Numbered from the stretch's first letter, positions 17,433 to 25,983 are shown. The stretch: 45,710 nt of DNA from an uncultured Holophagaceae bacterium (GCA_903884655.1 CAISFO010000074.1:1-45710); one strand, 5' to 3'. Program-made: numbers and translations. Notes: generated by a model from the sequence alone, not told the origin.

Positions 17433-17797
17433 TTGTTGGCCTTGGCACCGACCTGTGCCCCCCTTCCCGCTGGCGCCACCTGGTGGAACGCTTCGGAGCG
17501 GAAAAATGTGCCGGTCGGATTCTCCATGCGGAAGAGGCGGCCTACCTGCTGGGGGGCAACCGGGAACGCCTGCCGGAACGACTGGCGGGACGCTGGGCCC
17601 TGCGGGAGGCCTTCGGCAAGGCCCTGGGCACCGGGCTGGAGGGCTGGTCCTGGAAGGAACTGCGCTATGTGAATGGCCGACTCTGGGCCGTAGGAGCCCT
17701 GGCCGAGAACTTAACCGCTCGGGAGATCCGCTTCCTGCATGGGAGCGTGAGCCATGACGGAGACCTGGCTCTGGCCGTGGTCGTCCTGGAGCGCTGA
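17429..17797 (+). CDS. acpS: Holo-[acyl-carrier-protein] synthase
   Basis: AcpS transfers 4'-phosphopantetheine from CoA to apo-ACP for fatty acid synthesis. The 122-residue protein shows the AcpS signature: IVGLGTDLCP with Mg-binding Asp8, and the helix RWALREAFGKALGTG containing the catalytic Glu. HGSVSHDGDLALAVVVL ends the fold. The GTG start is used and preceded by AAGGGTG. It lies at the end of a run from an unknown membrane protein through hrpB and GNAT, with cheR following after 48 bp. The short ORF upstream duplicates its first 12 codons. Confidence 0.93.
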   Translation: MIVGLGTDLCPPSRWRHLVERFGAEKCAGRILHAEEAAYLLGGNRERLPERLAGRWALREAFGKALGTGLEGWSWKELRYVNGRLWAVGALAENLTAREIRFLHGSVSHDGDLALAVVVLER

Positions 17798-17845
17798 AAC
17801 TCAAGGCCCTGGATCCCAGGCCGATCCTGGGAACAGGACGACCCA

Positions 17846-18703
17846 ATGGATCCACTCCAGGCCAAGCAGCAGATGACCCTCCCTGAATTCCGGAGCCTCC
17901 GGGACTTCATCTATGCAAAATCGGGCATCTTCTTCAGCGAATCCAAGCAGTACTTCCTGGAAAACCGGCTCAGCAAACGGATCTCGGACCTGAAGCTGCG
18001 GAGCTATGGGGACTACCTGGCCCTCCTCCAGGGCAGCCAGGGGGCCGCAGAGCTGAAGCGGCTCTTCGTCGAGATCACCACCAACGAGACCAGCTTCTGG
18101 CGGAACCCGCCCCAGATCGAGGCCTTCCAGAACATCGTGCTGCCGGATGCGGCCAAGCAGGCCCGGGAACGGGGGCAGAACCGGCTGCGCATCTGGTCGG
18201 CGGCCTGTTCCAGTGGCGAGGAGCCCTACACCCTGGCCATGATCTGCCAGGACCTGAAGGACACGGTGCTGCGCGGGCTGACCGTGGAAATCCTGGGCAC
18301 GGACATCAGCGAGAAGGTGCTCGCCCAGGCCCAGGAGGCCATCTACAACAGCTACACCCTGCGCAACCTGACGCCCGAGCAGCTGCAGCGCCATTTCGTC
18401 GCGGCCGGCAAGGACCTCTTCCACCTGAAACCCGAAGTCCAGCGGTTGACCAGCCTCCGGCACTTCAACCTGGTGGACTACCCCGGCTACCGTCAGCTGG
18501 GCGCCTTTGATGTCATCTTCTGCAGGAACGTCCTCATCTACTTCGACGAGGCCGTCAAGTCCCAGGTGCTCAAGGGTTTTCACGGCCAGCTCCACCCCAA
18601 GGCCTATCTGCTGGTCGGACACAGCGAAAGCATCCATGCTTTCAACACCGGTTTCGAACTGCTGCACTTCAGCAAGGCCATGGGATACCGGAAGCGGACC
18701 TGA
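17846..18703 (+). CDS. cheR: Chemotaxis receptor methyltransferase CheR
   Basis: CheR methylates glutamates on chemoreceptors using S-adenosylmethionine, setting the adaptation state. The 285-residue protein has the N-terminal helical domain (1-85) and the SAM-binding domain with IWSAACSSGEEPYTLAM. FCRNVLIYFDE is typical of CheR. It heads a tight cluster with two HDOD proteins, cheB and a FliK-like gene. No chemoreceptor, cheA or cheW lies in the window. Confidence 0.95.
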   Translation: MDPLQAKQQMTLPEFRSLRDFIYAKSGIFFSESKQYFLENRLSKRISDLKLRSYGDYLALLQGSQGAAELKRLFVEITTNETSFWRNPPQIEAFQNIVLPDAAKQARERGQNRLRIWSAACSSGEEPYTLAMICQDLKDTVLRGLTVEILGTDISEKVLAQAQEAIYNSYTLRNLTPEQLQRHFVAAGKDLFHLKPEVQRLTSLRHFNLVDYPGYRQLGAFDVIFCRNVLIYFDEAVKSQVLKGFHGQLHPKAYLLVGHSESIHAFNTGFELLHFSKAMGYRKRT

Positions 18704-18718
18704 AAGCAGGAGCGGAAC

Positions 18719-19567
18719 ATGCCCATCACCCCGCAAGAACTCATCGCCAACCTTGGAGACCTGCCGCCCCTGCCGCAGGTGGCCTCCCAGGTGCTGCGGG
18801 TGTCTGCGGACCCGGACGCCAATGCCGAGGACCTGCGCAAGGTCATCGCCATGGATCAGGCGCTCACCAGCCAGATCCTGAAGATTTCCAATTCGGCCAT
18901 GTTCGGGATGATGCGGGAAGTCACCACCCTGACCCAGGCGATCATGACGCTGGGTTTCTCCACCATCAAGAGCGTGGTCATCGCCAGCTCCGCCAAGAAC
19001 CTCTACCACCGGGGCACCGTGGGCCTGCAGGAACGGCTCATCTGGGAGCACGCCCTGGTATCGGCCATCGCCAGCCGGGCCTTCGCCAAGAGCCTGCGCT
19101 TCCCCCGCATCGAGGAGGCCTTCATCGGCGGCCTGCTGCATGACATCGGGAAATCCGTCATCGGGGTGAAGTTCCCCGAGCGCTACAGCACCCTGCTGCG
19201 AACGGTCTACAACGAGAACAGCGTCTGCCTGGATCTGGAACTGGAGACCTTCGGATTCGACCATGCCATGGTGGGCGAGGCCCTGGTCAGCCAGTGGAAC
19301 CTGGCCACCAGCCTGCAGGCTGCCGTGCGCTGGCACCACGATCCCATCCACGCCCAGGAGACGCACCGGGAGCTCACGGCCATCGTGGCCCTGGCCAACC
19401 ACCTTTCGCTGGAGGAGAAGGTGGGCATCGGTGATCCCAAGCACCTGGAAGGCGCCTCCATGCAGGCCATGGAGATCCTCCAGCTCGGCCCCGAGGCTCT
19501 GGGCGGCATCAAGGAAGGCGTCCGGACCGCCATCGAGCAGGACAAGACCATGATCGCGGAGTTCTGA
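18719..19567 (+). CDS. HDOD-domain signalling protein (first copy)
   Basis: This is a 282-residue protein composed almost entirely of an HDOD domain (about residues 12-210), a non-catalytic relative of HD phosphodiesterases. LLHDIGK keeps the HD motif, but the remaining metal-site residues of active HD-GYP proteins are missing. HDOD proteins are used as protein-interaction modules in motility, c-di-GMP and stress signalling. GGAGC precedes the ATG. Its stop and the next start overlap (TGATG). It sits between cheR and cheB, so a role in chemotaxis or motility control is plausible. Confidence 0.9.
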   Translation: MPITPQELIANLGDLPPLPQVASQVLRVSADPDANAEDLRKVIAMDQALTSQILKISNSAMFGMMREVTTLTQAIMTLGFSTIKSVVIASSAKNLYHRGTVGLQERLIWEHALVSAIASRAFAKSLRFPRIEEAFIGGLLHDIGKSVIGVKFPERYSTLLRTVYNENSVCLDLELETFGFDHAMVGEALVSQWNLATSLQAAVRWHHDPIHAQETHRELTAIVALANHLSLEEKVGIGDPKHLEGASMQAMEILQLGPEALGGIKEGVRTAIEQDKTMIAEF

Positions 19568-20430
19568 TGATCACCCGGGAGCAGTTGATCTCGCGCCTGA
19601 AGGCCAAGACCCTTCCGAGCCTCCCCCTGACGGTGGTGGCTTTGGGCGAGGCCGTGCAGGACGAGCGCTGCACCGTGGACCGCATCCTCGGCATCCTCTC
19701 GAAGGACCCCTCTCTTTCCGCCACTCTGCTCCGCCTGGCCAACTCGGCCCTGTATGCCGGCGGCGGGTCTGTCATGGATCTCCGCACGGCCGTGTTGCGC
19801 CTGGGTTTTGATGCCATGGCCAACCTCGGCACCGGCGCCGCGGTCATCAAGACCCTGAAGGGCGGCACCCATCTCGATGCCTTGAAGCTCTGGCAGCACA
19901 GCGTGGCCGTGGGCCTCACCGCCAAGGGCGTCTGTGTCCTGGCCCGTCGGCACGGCCAGGCAGAGACCGCCTTCCTCACCGGCCTGCTGCACGACATCGG
20001 CAAGATCGCCCTCGACACCTGCTTCCCCGAAGCCTATGCCGGTGTTCTCCAGAAAGTGGCCCAGGGCGCATTCTTCGTGGAGGCGGAGCGGGAGGTGCTG
20101 GGCATGGACCATGCCGAAGCTGGCTCTCTCCTCGCCGCCGAATGGTCCTTCCCCCAGGCCATTATCGAGGTGATCCGCGACCACCACGACCCCAAGCCCG
20201 AAGACTTCCTGCCCAACCTGATCCACCTGGCGGATCTGCTGGTGCGCACCCGGATTCCCATGGGACCCGCGGACGAGAAGCTGATGCTCTCCCTTGACGA
20301 CCTGCCGGCCTTCAAGGCTGTCCTCGCCGGCGCCCTCCAGAAGGATCTGGACGTGGAACGGATGACCTTCTCCATTGACGACGAACTGGACCACGCCATG
20401 GCCTTCGTCGAAGTGGCTTTCCAGGCCTGA
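19567..20430 (+). CDS. HDOD-domain signalling protein (second copy)
   Basis: This is a 287-residue HDOD protein of the same architecture as its upstream neighbour. The HDOD core spans about 12-215 and includes the matching LLHDIGKIALD. Alignable blocks (LRLANSALYAGG; LGFDAMANLGTGAA) show the two genes are paralogues that have diverged strongly. Translation is coupled to the first copy by TGATG and followed 7 bp later by cheB. Function is inferred from context only. Confidence 0.9.
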   Translation: MITREQLISRLKAKTLPSLPLTVVALGEAVQDERCTVDRILGILSKDPSLSATLLRLANSALYAGGGSVMDLRTAVLRLGFDAMANLGTGAAVIKTLKGGTHLDALKLWQHSVAVGLTAKGVCVLARRHGQAETAFLTGLLHDIGKIALDTCFPEAYAGVLQKVAQGAFFVEAEREVLGMDHAEAGSLLAAEWSFPQAIIEVIRDHHDPKPEDFLPNLIHLADLLVRTRIPMGPADEKLMLSLDDLPAFKAVLAGALQKDLDVERMTFSIDDELDHAMAFVEVAFQA

Positions 20431-20437
20431 GGACATC

Positions 20438-21553
20438 ATGACCATTCGCATCCTGATCGTGGATGACAGCCCCTTCATGAGGAAGTCCCTGCAGAAGATG
20501 CTGGAGGAGGCGCCGGACCTGAAGGTGGTGGCCACGGCCCGGGATGGCATCGACGCCCTGGAGAAGATCGAGGAGTTCAAGCCCGATATCGTCACCCTCG
20601 ATATCGAGATGCCGCGCATGGATGGCCTGACCTGCCTCAAGAAGATCATGGCCACCCACCCGATGCCCGTGCTGATGGTGTCAAGCTTGACCCAGGAAGG
20701 CGCCCAGGCTACCCTGGACGCCCTCTCCATGGGGGCCCTGGACTTCATCCCGAAGGAGAACGGCTTCGCCAGCCTGAGCATCATGCAGATCCAGCACGAT
20801 CTGCAGGAGAAGGTGCGGCGCCTGGCCGGCAGCCCCCGCTTCCACAAGCCGAGTGCCCCCGCGCCAGCGCCCTCTCCCGCGCCGAGCCAGACGACCACCC
20901 CGGCAGCGCCGCCGGTTCCCAGACCTGCAGCGACGCCCAAGGCTCAGGCCCCCATGGGCACGACCCTGGGTTCCTCGCCGCAGGCCGAGCTGCTGGTGAT
21001 CGGCAGTTCCACTGGCGGCCCCAAGGCCCTCCAGGACATCCTCCCGACCATCCCTGCAGGACTTCCCGTCCCCTGTCTCATCGTCCAGCACATGCCCAGC
21101 ACCTTCACCAAGCCCTTCGCGGACCGGCTGAACGGCCTGTGCCAGGTGAGCGTCAAGGAGGCCGAACAGGGCGAGCCGCTCAAAGCGGGCACGGTCTACA
21201 TCGCACCGGGCGGTATCCACATGACCTATGGAGCGCGGGGCCCCAAAGGCTGCATCGAGTTGAGCCCGGAGCCCGTCGCCTCCCTGCACCGTCCCAGTGT
21301 GGACGTGCTGTTCTTGAGCGTGGCTGAACTATTCAAGGGCCCGGTGCTCGCAGGAATCCTCACCGGCATGGGCTCGGACGGCGCCAAGGGCATGGAGCAG
21401 CTGAAGAAGAAGGGGGCCCATACCCTTGCCGAGTCCGAAGAGAGCTGCGTGGTCTACGGCATGCCCCGTGCCGCCGTGGAACGTGGCTGTGTCGATGTGG
21501 TGGCCCCCCTGGCGGATATTCCTGGCCACCTGCGCCGGCACTTCCACCTCTAA
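20438..21553 (+). CDS. cheB: Chemotaxis response regulator / protein-glutamate methylesterase CheB
   Basis: CheB removes methyl groups from chemoreceptors and deamidates them. The 371-residue protein has an N-terminal receiver (1-120, phosphoacceptor Asp55 in VTLDIEMPRMDG). A Pro/Ala-rich linker covers about 145-185. The methylesterase domain has a catalytic Ser in GSSTGGPKAL, His in VQHMPS and Asp in GMGSDGA. ATG 20438 follows GAGGA; an in-frame start at 20375 lies inside the previous gene. Its stop overlaps the next start (TAATG). The linker is longer than in enteric CheB. Confidence 0.96.
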   Translation: MTIRILIVDDSPFMRKSLQKMLEEAPDLKVVATARDGIDALEKIEEFKPDIVTLDIEMPRMDGLTCLKKIMATHPMPVLMVSSLTQEGAQATLDALSMGALDFIPKENGFASLSIMQIQHDLQEKVRRLAGSPRFHKPSAPAPAPSPAPSQTTTPAAPPVPRPAATPKAQAPMGTTLGSSPQAELLVIGSSTGGPKALQDILPTIPAGLPVPCLIVQHMPSTFTKPFADRLNGLCQVSVKEAEQGEPLKAGTVYIAPGGIHMTYGARGPKGCIELSPEPVASLHRPSVDVLFLSVAELFKGPVLAGILTGMGSDGAKGMEQLKKKGAHTLAESEESCVVYGMPRAAVERGCVDVVAPLADIPGHLRRHFHL

Positions 21554-22428
21554 TGCAGACCCCTGCGGTCCTCGGCTCCCTGGGGATTCCGCCTTCCGCG
21601 GTGCTCTCCACTCCGACGCTGGTGAGCAGTTTTGCGGACCAACAAGTTCAAGCCACCCTTGAGGCCATTCTTCCTGAAGGCATCCTCCTGCGGCTGCCGG
21701 ACGGGAAGCAGCTGCAGACCCAGGGGAGCCTGCCCTTCCCGGTGGGAAGCACGCTGACCTTGACGGGGGTGGCCTTGCCCGACGGCGCGGGGGTGCGCCT
21801 GCAGGTCATCCGTGCGACACCGCCGCCCAGTCCACCTCTGCTGGCGCCCCTGACCTTTGGCGAGGCCGCGCCTCTGATGGCCCGGCTCCAGTCCAGCGCC
21901 ACCCAGTCGCCCCTCGCAGAACTGCTCCGCAGCTTCCTGCAGGCGGGGGCGGCCATTGCCGAGCAGCCCGAAACCTGGTCGACCTGGGTCAAGGAGGCCA
22001 TGAAGACCCTGTCCAATCCGGCCGCCTCCCCGGCCGAAGCCGCCTTCCACCAGCTCCAGGCCAAGGAGGGCACCGCCCTGTTCGAAGTGCCCCTGCCCTG
22101 GGCCCCCGGTACCGATCCCATGCGCATCTGGATCGAGGGGGAGAAGGATCCTTCGGGTTCGCCGGCCGACCAGGCCCACCGGGTGTTCCTGAGCGTTCCC
22201 TTCACCAACCTCGGAGAAGTGCGGATGGGCCTGGAGCAGCGCAGCGCCGGTCTGAAAGTCCGGCTCTGGCTCCAGAACCCCAGCCAGATCGCCGACCTCC
22301 AATCCGACCTCGAATCCGAGTTGACGTCCCTGGGGCGACCCGTGCATTTGCAGGTGCTCGCCCTGCCCCCCGGGAGCCCCGATATTCGCGCCTTGGCGGG
22401 GGTTGGCGCCCTCCAGGCCATGGGCTGA
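21553..22428 (+). CDS. Flagellar hook-length control protein, FliK-like
   Basis: This 291-residue protein begins with a Pro/Ala-rich, low-complexity N-terminal part (1-190). It ends in a Flg_hook-type domain (about 195-280) recognisable from VFLSVPFTNLGEVRMGLEQ and a helix ending LTSLGRPVHLQVL. FliK proteins measure hook length and switch export from hook to filament. It is coupled to cheB by TAATG, an unusual position for fliK, which is more often among hook genes. A FliK-domain protein of other function remains possible. Confidence 0.7.
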   Translation: MQTPAVLGSLGIPPSAVLSTPTLVSSFADQQVQATLEAILPEGILLRLPDGKQLQTQGSLPFPVGSTLTLTGVALPDGAGVRLQVIRATPPPSPPLLAPLTFGEAAPLMARLQSSATQSPLAELLRSFLQAGAAIAEQPETWSTWVKEAMKTLSNPAASPAEAAFHQLQAKEGTALFEVPLPWAPGTDPMRIWIEGEKDPSGSPADQAHRVFLSVPFTNLGEVRMGLEQRSAGLKVRLWLQNPSQIADLQSDLESELTSLGRPVHLQVLALPPGSPDIRALAGVGALQAMG

Positions 22429-22449
22429 GGCGCCAGGTCAGGCAACAAC

Positions 22450-22580
22450 GCTGGTCGCGGAAGACGCAGAAAATGCGCGGAAGGCTCCGAAGAAGGAGAC
22501 CCTTCTGTGCTTGAGAATTCATCCGACTCTTGCTTTTCCTTTCGTGACTTCTGCGAATTTCCGCGCCTTCCGCGACCAGC
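22450..22580. repeat. Hairpin-forming intergenic repeat between fliK and lpxD
   Basis: GCTGGTCGCGGAAG (22450-22463) is repeated as an exact inverted copy at 22567-22580. Each arm continues inward with degenerate 9-10-nt units of the CGCGGAAG/CGCAGAAA kind, so the arms extend to about 40 nt with mismatches. The centre (about 22500-22545) is unrelated. It stands between two convergent genes and could act as a bidirectional transcription end. It looks like a member of a dispersed repeat family. Confidence 0.65.
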
Positions 22581-22606
22581 ACCATCTGGTTGGTGAGGGG
22601 ATGGCC

Positions 22607-23608
22607 TCAACCCTTGCGCAGCTGTCTCATCAACCTCGGCAGGCGGTTCAGGGCGGCCTGGGCCTCGGCCCATTCTCGGTGCGGACGGGCCGGATAGCCG
22701 GTGACGAAACTGCCTTCGGGCAGGCTCTTGGCCACCACGCTGTTGCCACCCACGACGCTGCGGCTGCCGATCTCGATGTGGCCCACCACGCCCACCTTGC
22801 CGGCCAGGGTGACGTAGTCGCCGAGCCTGGTCGAGCCGCTGATGCCGGTCTGGGCCACCAGCAGGCAGTGGCTCCCCACCTGGACGTTGTGGGCCACCTG
22901 CACCTGGTTGTCGACCTTCGTGCCGGAGCCTATGCGTGTGGGGCCCAGGACGCCTCGATCGATGGTGACGCAGGCGCCGATCTCGACGTCATCGCCCACC
23001 TCCACCCAGCCCACCTGGGGGATCTTGGCGTGGTGGCCATCAACCAGGACATAGCCGTAGCCGTCGCTCCCCACCACGGAATTGGCGTGGACGGTCACCC
23101 GGTCGCCCAGCCGGGTCCGCCGGTAGACCACCACCCCCGGGAACAGTTCGCAGCCTTCGCCCAGCTCGCAGTCGTCGCCCACGTGAACGCCCGGGTAGAG
23201 CACGCAGCCCTTCCCCAGCACCGTCCGCGCCCCCACGGTGGCCCCCGGGGCGATGCGGCAGCCCTCGCCGATTCGAGCGGAAGCATGCACGGGTGCATCG
23301 CTCCAATCAGGTGCCGGTTCCGGGTGCAGCCAGCCAATGGCCCGGGCGAAGGCCCAGTAGGGATGCTTCAGCCGCAGGACCGGGAGGTCGCCCAGGTCCA
23401 CGTCGGGATCCGCCAGGATCAGACCCGCAGCGCTCTCCTTGGCCTTGCCCGCGTACTTGGGGTTGGCCAGGAAGCTCACGGAACCAGCGCCCGCCTCCTC
23501 CAGGGGCTTCACTTCGGAAATCGGGCGATCCGGGGGACAATGGTCCAGGGTGCCGCCCAGACGTTCGGCCAATTCCTGTGCGGTCAGGGTCGTCACGGTC
23601 CGGGACAT
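22607..23608 (-). CDS. lpxD: UDP-3-O-(3-hydroxyacyl)glucosamine N-acyltransferase LpxD
   Basis: LpxD adds the second acyl chain in lipid A synthesis. The 333-residue protein has a short uridine-binding N-terminal domain (1-95) followed by a left-handed beta-helix of hexapeptide repeats (about 100-300, with IGEGCRIAPGATVG blocks). The catalytic His lies in QVAHNVQVGSH. ATG 23608 follows GGAGGAG; an in-frame start at 23629 is upstream of that site. The gene stands alone here rather than with lpxA/fabZ, and runs divergently from lgt. Confidence 0.95.
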   Translation of the reverse strand: MSRTVTTLTAQELAERLGGTLDHCPPDRPISEVKPLEEAGAGSVSFLANPKYAGKAKESAAGLILADPDVDLGDLPVLRLKHPYWAFARAIGWLHPEPAPDWSDAPVHASARIGEGCRIAPGATVGARTVLGKGCVLYPGVHVGDDCELGEGCELFPGVVVYRRTRLGDRVTVHANSVVGSDGYGYVLVDGHHAKIPQVGWVEVGDDVEIGACVTIDRGVLGPTRIGSGTKVDNQVQVAHNVQVGSHCLLVAQTGISGSTRLGDYVTLAGKVGVVGHIEIGSRSVVGGNSVVAKSLPEGSFVTGYPARPHREWAEAQAALNRLPRLMRQLRKG

Positions 23609-23682
23609 GGGGGGCTCCTCCTCGATCAATCCAGTCTTCAGCCTTCAGCCTCCAGTTTCCAGTCATCCCTTCGGAATCCAGC

Positions 23683-24492
23683 ATGCATCCAGTTCTTTTT
23701 GACATCGGCTCCTTCCCCCTGGGCACCTACGGACTGCTGCTGGCCATCGCCTTTTTCGCGGGCACGGCCCTGGCCAAACGGCAGGCTCGGCTGGACGGCC
23801 TGGAGCCTGCGGCCATCACGGATCTCGCCATCGCCATGCTCATCTCGGCCATTCTCGGCTCGAAACTCCTGATGGTCGTGGTGGATCTGATCAGTGGGGT
23901 GCCGGCTGCAGAGGTGTTCTCCTTCGCCACCCTGCGGGCCGGAGGCGCCATTCATGGCGGGATCATCGCCGCCACAGCCGTGTTTTTCTGGAAGCTCAGG
24001 AAGGGCCAGGGCCTGCCCCTCCGGCTCACCGGGGATGCCCTGGTGCCGGGCGTAGCCCTGGGCCAGGCCATCGGCCGCCTGGGCTGCTTCTCCGCCGGGT
24101 GCTGCTACGGCACTGAAAGCCACCTGCCCTGGGCCACCATCTTCACCAACCCCATCGCCCATGCTTTCAGCGGCACGCCGCTCGGCATCCCGCTCCACCC
24201 GGTGCAGCTCTACAACACGCTGACCAACCTCCTGGTGATGGCCGTGCTGCTCCTGGCGCGGCCGAAGCGGGCCTTCCAGGGCCAGATCTTCGCCCTCTAC
24301 TTCCTGGTGGAAGGCCTGGGCCGGGCGATCACCGAAACCTGGCGCGGCGACGTGGACCGCGGCACGGGGTGGCTGGGCTGGGCCTGGCTCAGCACGGGGC
24401 GCCTCACGGGCCTTGGCTTCATGCTGCTGGGTCTCGGACTCTGGGTGTTCTGGAGCCGACGCAAGGAATCCCAAGTCAGGAGTTCTGCATGA
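23683..24492 (+). CDS. lgt: Prolipoprotein diacylglyceryl transferase
   Basis: Lgt transfers diacylglycerol from phosphatidylglycerol to the lipobox cysteine of prolipoproteins in the inner membrane. The 269-residue protein has about seven membrane segments. It carries the Lgt signature region GQAIGRLGCFSAGCCYG, a form common in GC-rich Gram-negatives, and a C-terminal GLGRAITETWRGD. This enzyme would act on the island lipoproteins at the left end of the window. ATG 23683 lacks a strong ribosome site. Its stop overlaps the next gene by ATGA. Confidence 0.94.
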   Translation: MHPVLFDIGSFPLGTYGLLLAIAFFAGTALAKRQARLDGLEPAAITDLAIAMLISAILGSKLLMVVVDLISGVPAAEVFSFATLRAGGAIHGGIIAATAVFFWKLRKGQGLPLRLTGDALVPGVALGQAIGRLGCFSAGCCYGTESHLPWATIFTNPIAHAFSGTPLGIPLHPVQLYNTLTNLLVMAVLLLARPKRAFQGQIFALYFLVEGLGRAITETWRGDVDRGTGWLGWAWLSTGRLTGLGFMLLGLGLWVFWSRRKESQVRSSA

Positions 24493-25475
24493 TCAGCTTG
24501 CGCGCCGAAGACGGCGCCCCCCGCCTGGACCGCTTCCTGGCCGACCGCTTCCCCGAAATTCCCCGCGCCCGCTGGGATGTGCACGTGCGCACGGGCGAGA
24601 TCAAGGTGAACGGACAGGCGGTGACCAAGGGCGGCGTGAAGCTGCGTCCCGGGGATCTGGTCGAGACCGAACTGCCGACGATCGCACCGCCGGCGGCCCA
24701 CCTGGAAGCCGAGGCCATCGACCTGCCGACCCTGTTCGAAGACTCCCAGCTGTGGATCGTGGACAAGCCCACGGGCATGGTCGTGCATCCTGGCCCTGGC
24801 CATGCCGGAGGCACGGTGGTGAACGCGCTGCTGCACCGCCTCAGGGCGCCCGTGGTGGCATTGGCCGCCGCCGACGACGAGCCCACGGAGGACACGGAAG
24901 AACTCTCCTCGGGCTGGCCGGGCCTCGTGCACCGCCTGGACCGCTACACCACGGGCTGCCTCTGCCTCGCCAAGACCGCCGAGGCCCAGCGCGCCATCCA
25001 GGACCAGTTCAAGGCCCGCACCGTGGAAAAGCGCTACCTGGCCCTGGTGCGCCACTCGCCCAAGCTGCCCCAGCTGGGCAGCCTGCTCATCGACGAACCC
25101 ATCGCCCGCCACAAGCGGGACCGCCTGCGCATGGTGGTGGCCGCGGGCGGCCGTTCGGCCCAGACCCGCATCCGCGTGCTGGCCCGCACCACCAGCGTGG
25201 CCCTGGTGGAATGCGAGCTCCTGACGGGCCGCACCCACCAGATCCGGGTACACCTTGCGCACCTGCGGGCGCCGCTCATGGGCGACCCGCTCTACGGCGG
25301 CCCGGGCCGGTGGAAGGATGTGGACGACCAGCCCCTGCTGCTGCCCCACCCGGCCCTCCATGCCTGGAAGCTGTCCGTGGACCATCCGGAAACCGGGGTG
25401 CGCATCGACGCGGAGGCCCCCATCCCGGACGCGTTCAGGACCCTGGCGGCCGCCCTGGGCTTGCCTGGCTTCTGA
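24489..25475 (+). CDS. RluA-family pseudouridine synthase (RluD-like)
   Basis: This enzyme of 328 residues isomerises uridine to pseudouridine in rRNA. An S4 RNA-binding domain (1-65, RLDRFLADRFPEIPRARW) is followed by the catalytic domain with the signature HRLDRYTTGCLCLAKT, whose Asp is the nucleophile. The RluD type modifies helix 69 of 23S rRNA; RluC or RluA types are possible. It is translationally coupled to lgt by ATGA. Upstream in-frame starts lie inside lgt. Confidence 0.92.
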   Translation: MISLRAEDGAPRLDRFLADRFPEIPRARWDVHVRTGEIKVNGQAVTKGGVKLRPGDLVETELPTIAPPAAHLEAEAIDLPTLFEDSQLWIVDKPTGMVVHPGPGHAGGTVVNALLHRLRAPVVALAAADDEPTEDTEELSSGWPGLVHRLDRYTTGCLCLAKTAEAQRAIQDQFKARTVEKRYLALVRHSPKLPQLGSLLIDEPIARHKRDRLRMVVAAGGRSAQTRIRVLARTTSVALVECELLTGRTHQIRVHLAHLRAPLMGDPLYGGPGRWKDVDDQPLLLPHPALHAWKLSVDHPETGVRIDAEAPIPDAFRTLAAALGLPGF

Positions 25476-25518
25476 CCCGGCCCCATCCTCCCGGCCAGCC
25501 GATTGAACCGAGGATTCC

Positions 25519-25983
25519 ATGATTCCAGCCGCACTTGAACCAACCAGCCTGGAGGGCCTGCTGAAGGCCTATCCCTACCTGCCCGGCATCCTGTTCGCCC
25601 TCCTCTGCCTGGGGATCCTGTTCCTGGTGATCCTGCCGCGGCTCGGGCCCTGGCGGCGTGGCAAGAATCGTCCGGTCATGGATCCCGTGCAGGTGAGCGA
25701 ACTTGTGTCAGGCGCCGGCGCCCTGGTGGTGGATCTGCGGCCTGCGGAAGCCTTCAGGGCGGGTCACATCCGGGGCAGCCTGAACGTACCCTTCGAGGAG
25801 CTGGCGCGGCGCTTCGCCAATCCCGACCCCAAGGCCAAGCGCTCCCTGATTCTGGTGGATGAGACGGACAAGCTTTCCCATCAGGCTCTGGATCAGCTCA
25901 TGGCCCGAGGGTTCAGCTGGGTCTACGTGCTGAAGGGTGGCATGAAGGCTTGGCGCCGGGCTGATTTCCCCCTCGCGAAGTAG
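25519..25983 (+). CDS. Membrane-anchored rhodanese-like protein lacking the catalytic Cys
   Basis: This 154-residue protein has one N-terminal membrane segment (about 20-42, ILFALLCLGILFLVIL) and a cytoplasmic rhodanese domain (55-150). The fold landmarks VVDLRPAEAFRAGHIRGS and KGGMKAWRRADFP are intact. The active-site loop, which normally reads xCRxGxRS, is VDETDKLS, so the sulfur-carrying Cys is replaced by Asp. It should therefore not transfer sulfur and may serve as a binding module. It follows the pseudouridine synthase after 43 bp. Confidence 0.88.
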   Translation: MIPAALEPTSLEGLLKAYPYLPGILFALLCLGILFLVILPRLGPWRRGKNRPVMDPVQVSELVSGAGALVVDLRPAEAFRAGHIRGSLNVPFEELARRFANPDPKAKRSLILVDETDKLSHQALDQLMARGFSWVYVLKGGMKAWRRADFPLAK

